Positions 1 through 5,550 are shown, counted from the stretch's first letter. The stretch is 5,550 nucleotides of DNA from an uncultured Clostridia bacterium (GCA_937934385.1 CALGZV010000048.1:1-5550), one strand, 5' to 3'. Notes: generated by a model not told the origin, from the letters alone. A program made the numbers and translations.

Positions 1-1299
1 ATAAGGCTTAACGTCCGACCATGTGGCCAGATCCTTGCGCGGCTTATTTCCTCCGCGTCCTATCGATAGTATCCTCTTTGCATAATCAGGGTCAGACTCA
101 AGAAGAACGGCAAATTCCTCATCATAAAGCTTTGCCCACGCAAGCGTTTTATCATATACCTGCTCCGACGTCATACGGGATATCGTATTTTTGCTGACGT
201 CTGCAAGCTTGTCCATATCAAGCAGACAACCGGACGTACTCATTTTCTTAACAGTAAAAGCAAAATCCTCAAACGGTGCCGTAGGATTAGCTGCGCGCCA
301 CTCTTCAAAATTCGAGTTGAGCAGCGTCATAACATATTCGGTCAAAGCCTCGGACGCATAGCCGTGCGCATCATACCAGCGCATATCCACTCCGTGATCG
401 CGTTTTGAGAGCTTCTTCTTTGAATTGCCTTCAAGCTTCATAAGCTGTGAAATATGCAGATATTTGGGAAGCTTGAAGCCGAGCGCCGAGAAAAGCTGTA
501 TATGGAACGGCAGCGACGAGAGCCATTCTTCTCCGCGTACAACATGCGTAGTACGCATGAGATGATCGTCGACGGCATGCGCAAAATGATACGTAGGAAT
601 ACCGTCGCTCTTGAGCAGAACATGATCGCGGTCATTTTCGGTTATTTCAACCTGTCCCTTTACAAGATCGGTAAATTTCATTTTATGCTCAATATTTCCG
701 ACGGAGCGGAAACGAAGCACAAAAGCCTCTCCTGCGTCAAGCTTTTCGGTTATTTTTTCTATCGGAGCATCGCGCCACACAGCCCATTTCCCGTAATATC
801 CGGGATCGGCTTTTACAGCCTCCTGCTCAGCCCGGATGGCGGTAAGCTCCTCCTCGGTACAGAAGCAGGGATACGCAAAACCGCGTTTTACAAGATCCTT
901 GGCAAAAACGTGATATATCGCTTTTCTTTCACTCTGTCGGTACGGCCCGTACGCGCCTTTTTCCGATCCGCCGGGCAAAGCTCCCTCATCAAAAACGATT
1001 CCGTAATTCTGAAGTGTGCCTATAAGATTCTCCTCAGCGCCCTCCACTTCGCGCTTCGCGTCAGTATCTTCGATCCGGAGATAAAAAACGCCTCCGCTCT
1101 GATGTGCCAATCGTTCCGATACTCTTGTCGGGAAAAGTCCTCCGAAATGAACAAATCCCGTAGGACTCGGTGCAAATCTTGTTACCTTTGCCTCTGCAGG
1201 AAGCTCGCGCGGAGGATATTTTTTCTCCATATCGTCGGGCGTTTCGGTAACGTCCGGAAAAAGAAGTTCTGCAAGTCTGCCGTAATCTATTGATTCCAT
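1..1299 (-). CDS. gltX: Glutamyl-tRNA synthetase, 3' end beyond window
   Basis: This is a class I aminoacyl-tRNA synthetase that charges tRNA(Glu) (or, if non-discriminating, also tRNA(Gln)) with glutamate in the cytosol. The visible 433 codons run in frame to the left edge without a stop. The family is about 480-560 residues long, so only the C-terminal part of the anticodon-binding region is missing. The ATP-binding signature FAPSPTGFVHFGG is at about residues 42-54 (HIGH motif = HFGG, 51-54), followed by YLRIEDTD (73-80). GYGTVG-type folds are absent; the second class I motif KLSKR is at 296-300. A CxC pair (145, 147) marks the zinc-binding insertion, but the second Cys pair is not seen. 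The ATG at 1297-1299 gives an extension of about 38 residues before the catalytic core, as I recall for a clostridial GltX subgroup. It has an AAAGGA ribosome site 12 nt upstream; Met24 is a weaker alternative. It lies 44 nt after the MBL-fold gene, with no terminator between, so co-transcription is likely. Confidence 0.96.
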   Translation of the reverse strand, partial: MESIDYGRLAELLFPDVTETPDDMEKKYPPRELPAEAKVTRFAPSPTGFVHFGGLFPTRVSERLAHQSGGVFYLRIEDTDAKREVEGAEENLIGTLQNYGIVFDEGALPGGSEKGAYGPYRQSERKAIYHVFAKDLVKRGFAYPCFCTEEELTAIRAEQEAVKADPGYYGKWAVWRDAPIEKITEKLDAGEAFVLRFRSVGNIEHKMKFTDLVKGQVEITENDRDHVLLKSDGIPTYHFAHAVDDHLMRTTHVVRGEEWLSSLPFHIQLFSALGFKLPKYLHISQLMKLEGNSKKKLSKRDHGVDMRWYDAHGYASEALTEYVMTLLNSNFEEWRAANPTAPFEDFAFTVKKMSTSGCLLDMDKLADVSKNTISRMTSEQVYDKTLAWAKLYDEEFAVLLESDPDYAKRILSIGRGGNKPRKDLATWSDVKPY

Positions 1300-1343
1300 T
1301 CTGATATATTTTCCTTTCAGATTTAAATACCGTTAAGCTATAA

Positions 1344-1964
1344 TCAGTTCAAATACAGGTTTGAACTGCGTTCGCGTTCAAGCGTAGTTGTCATTCCGTG
1401 ACCGGGATAAACCTTATAATCGCCTTCAAGTGCAGCAAGTATTTTAAGCGAATGCATGAGTGTCATAAAATCTCCTCCCGGAAAATCATATCTGCCTATA
1501 CTGTCACGGAAAAGAGTATCTCCGCTTATCATGTCACTACCGCAAATATAACATACCGATCCCGGTGTATGGCCCGGAGTATGCATAACTGTGATTTCTT
1601 CGCCCGCTACGGTTATTTTGTCGCTGTCATGCAGAATAATATCCGCAGGAGAATTTTTAATCTCGTCTGAGGAAAACCTTTTCATCAGGTTCAGCTCACA
1701 ATCGGTAAGAAAATCCGCATCACTTTCGTGTAAATATACTTTTGCACCGGTAGCCTTTCTAAGCGGTTCGAGCGCCATAATATGATCAAAATGTGCAGGT
1801 GTAAGCAGAATATGGGTGCATTTAAGTTCATGCTCTTCTAGCTTTCTGATTATTTTATCCGCTTCATCTCCCGGATCTACAACAGCGCATTCTCCCGAGC
1901 CGGCGCCTATAAGAAAATAGCAGTTTGTTCCCATAACGCCTACACTGAATTTAAGAATCTTCAA
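1344..1964 (-). CDS. MBL-fold hydrolase (glyoxalase II-like) with altered metal motif
   Basis: This 206-residue cytosolic protein belongs to the metallo-beta-lactamase fold, in the short glyoxalase II/YqgX-like branch. Members hydrolyse thioesters such as S-lactoylglutathione or related thiol adducts; the substrate here is unknown. It opens with a typical GTNCYFL strand (12-18) and VVDPGDEA (28-35). Metal ligands by family alignment are His58, Asp60 and His61 (TPAHFDH, 55-61), His132 (TPGHTPG), Asp149 (SGDTLF) and His189 (YPGHG). The first His of HxHxDH is Pro56 (codon CCT, 1797-1799), so one zinc-site ligand is missing. Length and all other motifs are intact, so the gene is not decayed. The start is TTG (1962-1964), chosen because a near-perfect ribosome site lies just upstream; the next ATG is codon 11, inside the conserved first strand. 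It has its own promoter and is the first gene before gltX. Fold assignment is certain; activity is uncertain. Confidence 0.93.
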   Translation of the reverse strand: MKILKFSVGVMGTNCYFLIGAGSGECAVVDPGDEADKIIRKLEEHELKCTHILLTPAHFDHIMALEPLRKATGAKVYLHESDADFLTDCELNLMKRFSSDEIKNSPADIILHDSDKITVAGEEITVMHTPGHTPGSVCYICGSDMISGDTLFRDSIGRYDFPGGDFMTLMHSLKILAALEGDYKVYPGHGMTTTLERERSSNLYLN

Positions 1965-1970
1965 TCTGCT

Positions 1971-1980
1971 TACCTCCTCC
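1971..1980 (-). promoter_or_regulatory. Strong ribosome binding site fixing a TTG start
   Basis: Read on the minus strand this is GGAGGAGGTA, close to a full complement of the 16S rRNA 3' end. It lies 6 nt before the TTG at 1964 (7 nt counted from the GGAGGT core). No ATG or GTG is at the right distance, so the site supports the TTG initiation codon of the MBL-fold gene. Confidence 0.85.
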
Positions 1981-2033
1981 GGAACAAATAAGGGGTATGC
2001 CGTACAGTCTTTTGCCGTCCTGATATCACATTT

Positions 2034-2063
2034 GTACTTTGCGCAGTATACTTATAAAAGTAC
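2034..2063 (-). other. Potential hairpin in the leader of the MBL-gltX transcript
   Basis: GTACTTT at 2034-2040 and AAAGTAC at 2057-2063 are a perfect 7-bp inverted repeat. The 16-nt loop contains the palindrome AGTATACT (2045-2052). It would sit in the roughly 118-nt 5' leader of the minus-strand transcript if transcription begins near 2082. There is no T-tract after it, so it is not a terminator. A T-box is unlikely because the leader is short and I see no T-box core sequence. Function is unknown. Confidence 0.35.
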
Positions 2064-2080
2064 GCCGATAAACAACAAAG

Positions 2081-2130
2081 TTGAAAGTAGTATACCATAT
2101 TTTTTTTCGATTGTCTATATAAACTTTCAA
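2081..2130. repeat. Inverted repeat TTGAAAGT / ACTTTCAA flanking the minus promoter
   Basis: TTGAAAGT at 2081-2088 and its exact reverse complement ACTTTCAA at 2123-2130 are separated by 34 nt. One arm covers the predicted start of the minus-strand transcript. The other lies between the two divergent -35 elements. The spacing (42 bp from arm to arm, four helical turns) would suit a looping repressor, but this AT-rich DNA can yield an 8-bp match by chance. Confidence 0.3.
2089..2117 (-). promoter_or_regulatory. SigmaA-type promoter for the MBL-gltX unit
   Basis: On the minus strand the -35 element is TAGACA (2112-2117; one mismatch to TTGACA). A 17-nt spacer with an A8 tract follows, then TATACT (2089-2094). 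TGG immediately before the -10 gives an extended -10 (TGn) element. Predicted transcription start is near 2082, leaving a leader of about 118 nt. This is the best match to the consensus upstream of the MBL gene. Confidence 0.75.
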
Positions 2131-2137
2131 AATTCTA

Positions 2138-2166
2138 TTGCAATTACTTCAATAAAATGCTATAAT
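2138..2166 (+). promoter_or_regulatory. SigmaA-type promoter for the transglutaminase-like/hom unit
   Basis: The -35 element TTGCAA (2138-2143), a 17-nt spacer and a perfect TATAAT (2161-2166) form a strong housekeeping promoter. TGC directly before the -10 gives an extended -10 element. Transcription should start near 2173, about 65 nt before the ATG at 2238. This placement rules out the upstream in-frame GTG at 2172 as the start codon. It is back to back with the minus-strand promoter: 20 nt separate the two -35 elements. Confidence 0.83.
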
Positions 2167-2223
2167 TTAACGTGCGTAAAATAAAACCTCCACCATTTAA
2201 TGCAAGACAGAACATTTCAGAAG

Positions 2224-2228
2224 AAAGG
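2224..2228 (+). promoter_or_regulatory. Ribosome binding site fixing the ATG at 2238
   Basis: AAAGG at 2224-2228 (in the context AGAAGAAAGG) lies 9 nt before the ATG at 2238. It selects this start over the in-frame GTG at 2172 and TTG at 2229, neither of which has a ribosome site at proper distance. Confidence 0.7.
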
Positions 2229-2237
2229 TTGCCGAAG

Positions 2238-3467
2238 ATGCGTAATTTTTTTAAATTCAAAAACGCTTCGTCCGTAACCGCTAAAATTACGGCAAAACGG
2301 ATACTGACGATTACGGCATGTCCGGTGTTGCTTGCCGCTGTTATTCTTGCGTGCATAAATATCGGGGACATAATAAACCGCGCCGGGTCCGAAACAGTCT
2401 CCGGAGATTATGATATTAATCTTATATATTACAATCATCTCTCGTTGAAGCAAAAAAAACTCTACAACTCCATAACAGACGCTTCAGAATTGTGCAGTGA
2501 ATTTACAGAAATTCTTGATTATACTTACGATGAAAATGATTTAACTAAGGTAATAAAATATATCCGTGCCGAACATCCTGAGCTTTTTTATGTTGACTTC
2601 GGCGCTCTCGAGATACAAAACTCCTACCGTAAAAGCATGGTCAAAATGGCATATTGCGCCTCCTCAGAGCAGATCGACATAATGAAGAAAGAGCTTGAAT
2701 ATAAACTCGAACAAATTGTGTCGCTGACCGCAGAATCAGAAGAAAACTTCAGAAAAATCCTGATCCTGCATGACGCACTCATTGCATCATGCAGTCCTGT
2801 AAACTCAGATGAAAGTTCAAATTCTCTTTACAGATCCGCATACGGAGCAATTGTTCTCGGCAAGGCGTCTGCAGACGGATATGCACAGGCATACGGACTG
2901 CTTCTCGAAAAGTTAGGAATATACAGCTGTCTTGTCTTCGGTAATCAGCGTAAAAGCGGCGCAAATCTTGTATGGAATCTTGTATGCGATAACGGGAATT
3001 ACTACCATGTCGATACATTGTGGGACGATCCGGAAATACCGGAGAACCCTGATACGGCACTGCATGCATATTTTGCAATAAGCACAACAGAAATATCATT
3101 TGAAAGGAACATATATGATCGGGAAATCATTCCGTCATCTGAAAATGTTCCGGATTATTACTCGCTTGTCCTCCGTAAAGCCAATAACGAACAGGAGCTT
3201 GCTGATATACTTGTGCCTCTGATAGCCGAGCTTGCAGAAGCAGGGACCCGTTACGGTGAAATTTATGCGTCCTTCTCTCCCTCAGATGAACAGCTTTACG
3301 GCGCGATCACCGATGCAATACGGAACGTAAACATTAAATCGGAAAACGGTAAACTTATCCTCGCAATTGCCGATACATATCCGATATCAGATCGTCCCGG
3401 TTACATTGTGTTCAAGCTTTATTATGCGGACGAAACAACAAAAACAAACTACTCAAAATTTATATAA
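2238..3467 (+). CDS. Membrane-anchored transglutaminase-like protein, catalytically degenerate
   Basis: This 409-residue protein has a short basic N-terminus and one hydrophobic segment (about residues 22-43), so the bulk is probably outside the membrane. VILAC (35-39) resembles a lipobox, but Cys39 is late for a lipoprotein signal; an uncleaved anchor is equally likely. Residues about 60-165 form a mostly helical N-terminal region (HPELFYVDF, 113-121). The transglutaminase-like core follows: ILHDALI (176-182), SAYGAIVLGKASADGYAQAY (200-219), LLLEKLGI (221-228), VWNLV (245-249) and YYHVDTLWDDP (255-265). In active relatives the core reads GKAxCxGYA and HAWN. Here the catalytic Cys is Ala212 and the His is Leu244; only Asp259 of the triad remains. 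The reading frame is intact and the fold residues are kept, so this looks like a maintained pseudoenzyme, perhaps a cell-envelope binding protein. The C-terminal 100 residues are not recognised. It is first gene after a strong promoter and 37 nt before hom. Confidence 0.85.
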   Translation: MRNFFKFKNASSVTAKITAKRILTITACPVLLAAVILACINIGDIINRAGSETVSGDYDINLIYYNHLSLKQKKLYNSITDASELCSEFTEILDYTYDENDLTKVIKYIRAEHPELFYVDFGALEIQNSYRKSMVKMAYCASSEQIDIMKKELEYKLEQIVSLTAESEENFRKILILHDALIASCSPVNSDESSNSLYRSAYGAIVLGKASADGYAQAYGLLLEKLGIYSCLVFGNQRKSGANLVWNLVCDNGNYYHVDTLWDDPEIPENPDTALHAYFAISTTEISFERNIYDREIIPSSENVPDYYSLVLRKANNEQELADILVPLIAELAEAGTRYGEIYASFSPSDEQLYGAITDAIRNVNIKSENGKLILAIADTYPISDRPGYIVFKLYYADETTKTNYSKFI

Positions 3468-3485
3468 TCAGATCAAAAAGGTATC

Positions 3486-3492
3486 GAAAGGA
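3486..3492 (+). promoter_or_regulatory. Ribosome binding site of hom
   Basis: GAAAGGA lies 12 nt before the ATG at 3505, a slightly long spacing. It supports this start over the upstream in-frame ATG at 3367, which lies inside the preceding gene and would add 46 residues before the dinucleotide-binding strand that normally begins the protein. Confidence 0.65.
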
Positions 3493-3504
3493 TCAAAAAT
3501 CAAA

Positions 3505-4584
3505 ATGTTAAATATCGCAATTCTCGGTTACGGTACAGTTGGAAAAGGAACTGCTCAGGTACTTATGAAAAACAAGAAGCAGATCGAAAAGCGTTTGGGA
3601 AAAGAATTCAATATAAAATATATTCTCGACCTCCGCGAGTTTCCCGGAGACCCTCTCGAAGACCGCGTTGTACACGATTTCAGAATCATAGAAAACGATT
3701 CTGATGTATCCATTGTAGCGGAAATGCTCGGCGGATCTCACCCCGCTTATGATTTTACTGTTGCTGCTCTGCGCGCAGGAAAAAATGTCGTAACATCAAA
3801 TAAAGAGGTCGTTGAACGTTTCGGAGAAGAATTGCTTCGCATTGCAGATGAAAACAATGTTCGTTATCGCTTCGAAGCAAGCGTAGGCGGCGGAATACCT
3901 GTAATATCTCCTCTCATCCATTCACTTACAGCGCAGAATACGATAACAGAGATCAATGCTATACTTAACGGAACAACAAACTACATACTATCGCGCATGA
4001 GAAATGAAGGTCTGTCATATGACGAGGTACTCAGCGAAGCTCAAAAACTCGGATATGCAGAAGCCGATCCCAGCGCCGATGTTGACGGTTGGGATGCATG
4101 TCGCAAAATATGCATTCTCGCTGCTATCGCATTCGGAAAACTCATTCCTAAAGATGCAGTAAAAACACACGGAATTCGCGATATAACTCTTGACCATATA
4201 AAGAAAGCCGAGGAAAGCGGAGCAAAAATCCGTTTAATCGGACGCGCAGTAAAGCTTGACGACGGAAGAATCCATCTTTCTGTTGAACCGTACGCTGTCA
4301 AAAATGAAAACCCGCTCGCCGGAGTCGACGATGTATTCAACGCCATAATGATTCGCGGCGATTCTGTCGGCGATGTTATGTTCTACGGCCGCGGCGCGGG
4401 AATGTTTCCCACTGCAAGCGCTGTTGTATCCGACATTGTGGATATAATGGCTCGCGGAGACAGCTTTGCAGCAGATGAAGCACTTCGCTTTGAGCAAGCT
4501 CCCGAGCTTTATGCTCCTGAGCTTCCTGCCGATCTTATCGCAGCTACAAAGGAAACACTCGGAACACCGGTTTTCGAAATGTAA
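3505..4584 (+). CDS. hom: Homoserine dehydrogenase, short form without ACT domain
   Basis: This enzyme reduces L-aspartate 4-semialdehyde to L-homoserine with NAD(P)H, the branch-point step toward threonine and methionine, in the cytosol. The 359-residue protein starts with a Rossmann nucleotide-binding motif, ILGYGTVGKG (6-15). Then come VVTSNKE (95-101; Lys100 is the active-site Lys of the TxNK motif), FEASVGGGIPVI (123-134) and NGTTNYIL (155-162). The family signature GYAEADPSADVDGWDACRK is at 183-201, ending in the catalytic Lys201; YGRGAGMFPTASAVVSDIVD is at 294-313. The chain ends about 45 residues after this last motif, with no room for the C-terminal ACT regulatory domain of the common 400-430-residue form. 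Threonine feedback through ACT is therefore not expected. The thrB and thrC genes are not adjacent. With only 37 nt and no terminator after the transglutaminase-like gene, it is probably transcribed from the 2138-2166 promoter. Confidence 0.96.
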   Translation: MLNIAILGYGTVGKGTAQVLMKNKKQIEKRLGKEFNIKYILDLREFPGDPLEDRVVHDFRIIENDSDVSIVAEMLGGSHPAYDFTVAALRAGKNVVTSNKEVVERFGEELLRIADENNVRYRFEASVGGGIPVISPLIHSLTAQNTITEINAILNGTTNYILSRMRNEGLSYDEVLSEAQKLGYAEADPSADVDGWDACRKICILAAIAFGKLIPKDAVKTHGIRDITLDHIKKAEESGAKIRLIGRAVKLDDGRIHLSVEPYAVKNENPLAGVDDVFNAIMIRGDSVGDVMFYGRGAGMFPTASAVVSDIVDIMARGDSFAADEALRFEQAPELYAPELPADLIAATKETLGTPVFEM

Positions 4585-4622
4585 AATAAAAACAGCCAAA
4601 AACGAATATAAATAAAAACAGC
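4584..4622 (+). repeat. Short direct repeat AAATAAAAACAGC after hom
   Basis: Two identical 13-bp copies lie at 4584-4596 and 4610-4622, 26 bp apart. The second copy includes the start of the left arm of the terminator hairpin; the first overlaps the hom stop codon. It is probably a local duplication in AT-rich DNA. The first copy has no matching right arm of its own. Confidence 0.6.
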
Positions 4623-4656
4623 TGAAACAGAAAATAAATTTCTTTTCAGCTTTTTT
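4615..4656. terminator. Bidirectional intrinsic terminator between convergent genes
   Basis: AGCTGAAA (4620-4627) pairs with TTTCAGCT (4644-4651). Inside it, AGAAA (4629-4633) pairs with TTTCT (4639-4643) around a 5-nt loop, giving a 13-bp stem with one bulged C (4628). On the plus strand T6 (4651-4656) and further T-rich sequence follow, ending the hom transcript. On the minus strand the same stem is followed by TGTTTTTATTT, suited to ending the Nudix/zinc-ribbon transcript that stops at 4683. The rest of the 98-nt gap holds only AT-rich sequence. Confidence 0.85.
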
Positions 4657-4682
4657 ACTTTTATTTTTAATTTATATCTTAT

Positions 4683-4910
4683 TCACTTTGAAATATCGGT
4701 TTCAAATATAACTTTTTTGCAGGCTTCACAATAATTCGCTTCAATTGTAAACGAAAGAAGTGTATATTTTGCCGCTTTTATAATTCCTGTACCGCTCAAT
4801 ATGTCCATAAAATTTGCTTTTTTATCACCCTTTTTCCAATATACACCGCTTCTTCCGCTTCCAGATATAATTCCTCCCTGCATTTCCTGATCACAATACG
4901 GACATTTCAT
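4683..4910 (-). CDS. Small zinc-ribbon-like protein (DUF6487 type)
   Basis: This 75-residue protein has two Cys pairs, CPYC at 3-6 and CEAC at 61-64, which should bind one zinc ion in a split zinc-ribbon arrangement. Between them are GSGRSGVYW (17-25), a lysine-rich turn (26-31) and an hydrophobic stretch (35-57) too polar to be a clear membrane segment. The pattern (MKCPYC start, YWKKGDKK, then EANYCEACKKVIFE near the end) matches small proteins I know as DUF6487. Their function is unknown, so none is proposed. The ATG at 4908-4910 has AGGAG 7 nt upstream. It follows the Nudix gene after 45 nt on the same strand, with no promoter or terminator seen in the gap, so it is probably co-transcribed and ends at the shared terminator. 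Confidence 0.88.
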   Translation of the reverse strand: MKCPYCDQEMQGGIISGSGRSGVYWKKGDKKANFMDILSGTGIIKAAKYTLLSFTIEANYCEACKKVIFETDISK

Positions 4911-4955
4911 AATAAAACTCCTATTAATTTCAATTTACAGCGGTCGGAATGATAT

Positions 4956-5534
4956 TCAATTATTTTTATTCTTTTTCACGTTACACTCAGAGACCCATAC
5001 ACGCATAACCGCAGCCTGAGTTTTGGCGTCAGCGATCTTCCCTGCCATAATATCCGCGGCCACATCGTCAAGAGAAACAAGCTCCACTTCAAGAAATTCG
5101 TCATCGTCGGTATGTCTCTCTCCGAAGCTCAGTGAGCGAGCTACAAACATATGTATGACCTCATCCGAATATGCACAGGTAGGATACAGCGGTCCGAGAT
5201 ATTCATATTTTTCAGCTGTAATACCGGTTTCCTCTTTTAGTTCGCGCGCCGCAGCATTCACCGGATCTTCATCCTTGCTGTCAAGCTTACCGGCGGGTAT
5301 TTCCAATAAAACTTTCCCTACAGGATAACGGTACTGTCTCTCCATAACGATCTTTCCGTCATCGGTAACGGCGACTATACATACCGCTCCGACATGCTTT
5401 ATATATTCGCGTCCCGATTCGGCTCCGCCCGGAAGCTCAACGGTATCCTTATATACCTGAAGCAGCTTTCCGCTGTAGACCTTCTCTGAAGATATCTGTT
5501 TTTCCTCAAGTCCTTTTTCTTCATTGTAAATCAT
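4956..5534 (-). CDS. Nudix hydrolase, ADP-ribose pyrophosphatase type
   Basis: This 192-residue cytosolic enzyme is of the NudF/ADP-ribose pyrophosphatase branch, which cleaves ADP-ribose to AMP and ribose 5-phosphate with Mg2+. The N-terminal segment SEKVYSGKLLQVYKDTVELP (16-35) and the strand pair GAVCIVAVTDDGKIVMERQY (49-68) are typical. The Nudix box runs from Gly82 to Ile105, with Glu89, Arg97, Glu98, Glu101, Glu102 and Gly104 in place; REL-KEE-TG is complete. The spacing Gly82-x6-Glu89 is one residue longer than the canonical Gx5E. Downstream, YPTCAYSDEVIHMF (117-130) aligns with the YPsPGysDE loop of ADP-ribose enzymes, with Cys120 in place of the usual Pro. The substrate is therefore inferred, not shown. 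The ATG at 5532-5534 has GGAGA 4-5 nt upstream. The promoter lies beyond the right edge. It heads, or is inside, a unit with the zinc-ribbon gene downstream. Confidence 0.93.
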   Translation of the reverse strand: MIYNEEKGLEEKQISSEKVYSGKLLQVYKDTVELPGGAESGREYIKHVGAVCIVAVTDDGKIVMERQYRYPVGKVLLEIPAGKLDSKDEDPVNAAARELKEETGITAEKYEYLGPLYPTCAYSDEVIHMFVARSLSFGERHTDDDEFLEVELVSLDDVAADIMAGKIADAKTQAAVMRVWVSECNVKKNKNN

Positions 5535-5550
5535 AAAATCTCCGTTCCCG

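Noticed and set aside
454..1293. 279-residue open frame on the plus strand
   Set aside because: It lies wholly opposite gltX, has no family motifs and no ribosome site, and its composition is erratic. The minus-strand frame carries the HIGH and KLSKR motifs of a synthetase.
2034..2063. Hairpin as an intrinsic terminator
   Set aside because: The stem is AT-rich and only 7 bp, with a 16-nt loop. It is not followed by a T-tract on either strand.
1965..2082. T-box riboswitch ahead of a unit containing a tRNA synthetase gene
   Set aside because: The leader is only about 118 nt. I find no T-box core sequence and no terminator hairpin with a T-tract before the TTG start. Also, gltX is the second gene of the unit.
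2172..2237. Upstream GTG start for the transglutaminase-like gene
   Set aside because: GTG at 2172 falls at the predicted transcription start, 6 nt after TATAAT, with no ribosome site. The ATG at 2238 has AAAGG at proper spacing.
3367..3504. 46-residue N-terminal extension of homoserine dehydrogenase
   Set aside because: It overlaps the coding end of the previous gene in another frame, has no ribosome site and precedes the normal first Rossmann strand. ATG 3505 is preferred.
4234..4599. 121-residue minus-strand open frame opposite hom
   Set aside because: It is antisense to strongly conserved hom motifs, shows no recognisable domain and lacks its own ribosome site.

Overview
The window looks like a chromosomal housekeeping stretch of a low-to-mid GC Gram-positive bacterium, most likely a member of the Clostridia (Bacillota). 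The signs are purine-rich Shine-Dalgarno sequences before every gene, sigmaA-type promoters with extended -10 elements, and protein subtypes I associate with Clostridia: a GltX with an N-terminal extension, a short zinc-ribbon protein of the DUF6487 type, and a membrane-anchored transglutaminase-like protein. The assignment is by eye; no search was run. I see no mobile element, tRNA, rRNA or CRISPR array.

Layout: (1) Minus strand, 1-1964: a metallo-beta-lactamase-fold hydrolase gene (1344-1964, TTG start) followed after 44 nt by gltX, glutamyl-tRNA synthetase (1-1299), which runs off the left edge. (2) 1965-2237: a divergent control region with two back-to-back promoters, one for each strand, and leaders carrying inverted repeats. 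(3) Plus strand, 2238-4584: a membrane-anchored transglutaminase-like protein lacking the catalytic Cys and His, followed after 37 nt by hom, an ACT-less homoserine dehydrogenase. (4) 4585-4682: a strong hairpin terminator with T-rich tracts on both sides, shared by convergent transcripts. (5) Minus strand, 4683-5534: a Nudix hydrolase of the ADP-ribose pyrophosphatase type followed after 45 nt by a small zinc-ribbon protein.

The gene pairs probably form three short transcription units. The functions (tRNA charging, threonine/methionine precursor synthesis, nucleotide-sugar housekeeping, thioester hydrolysis) do not form one pathway, and I see no convincing undescribed multi-gene system. The points most worth a second look are changes to catalytic signatures in otherwise intact genes: the pseudo-transglutaminase (Cys to Ala212, His to Leu244) and the MBL protein whose first metal-binding His is Pro56. 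These two genes are transcribed divergently from the same control region.
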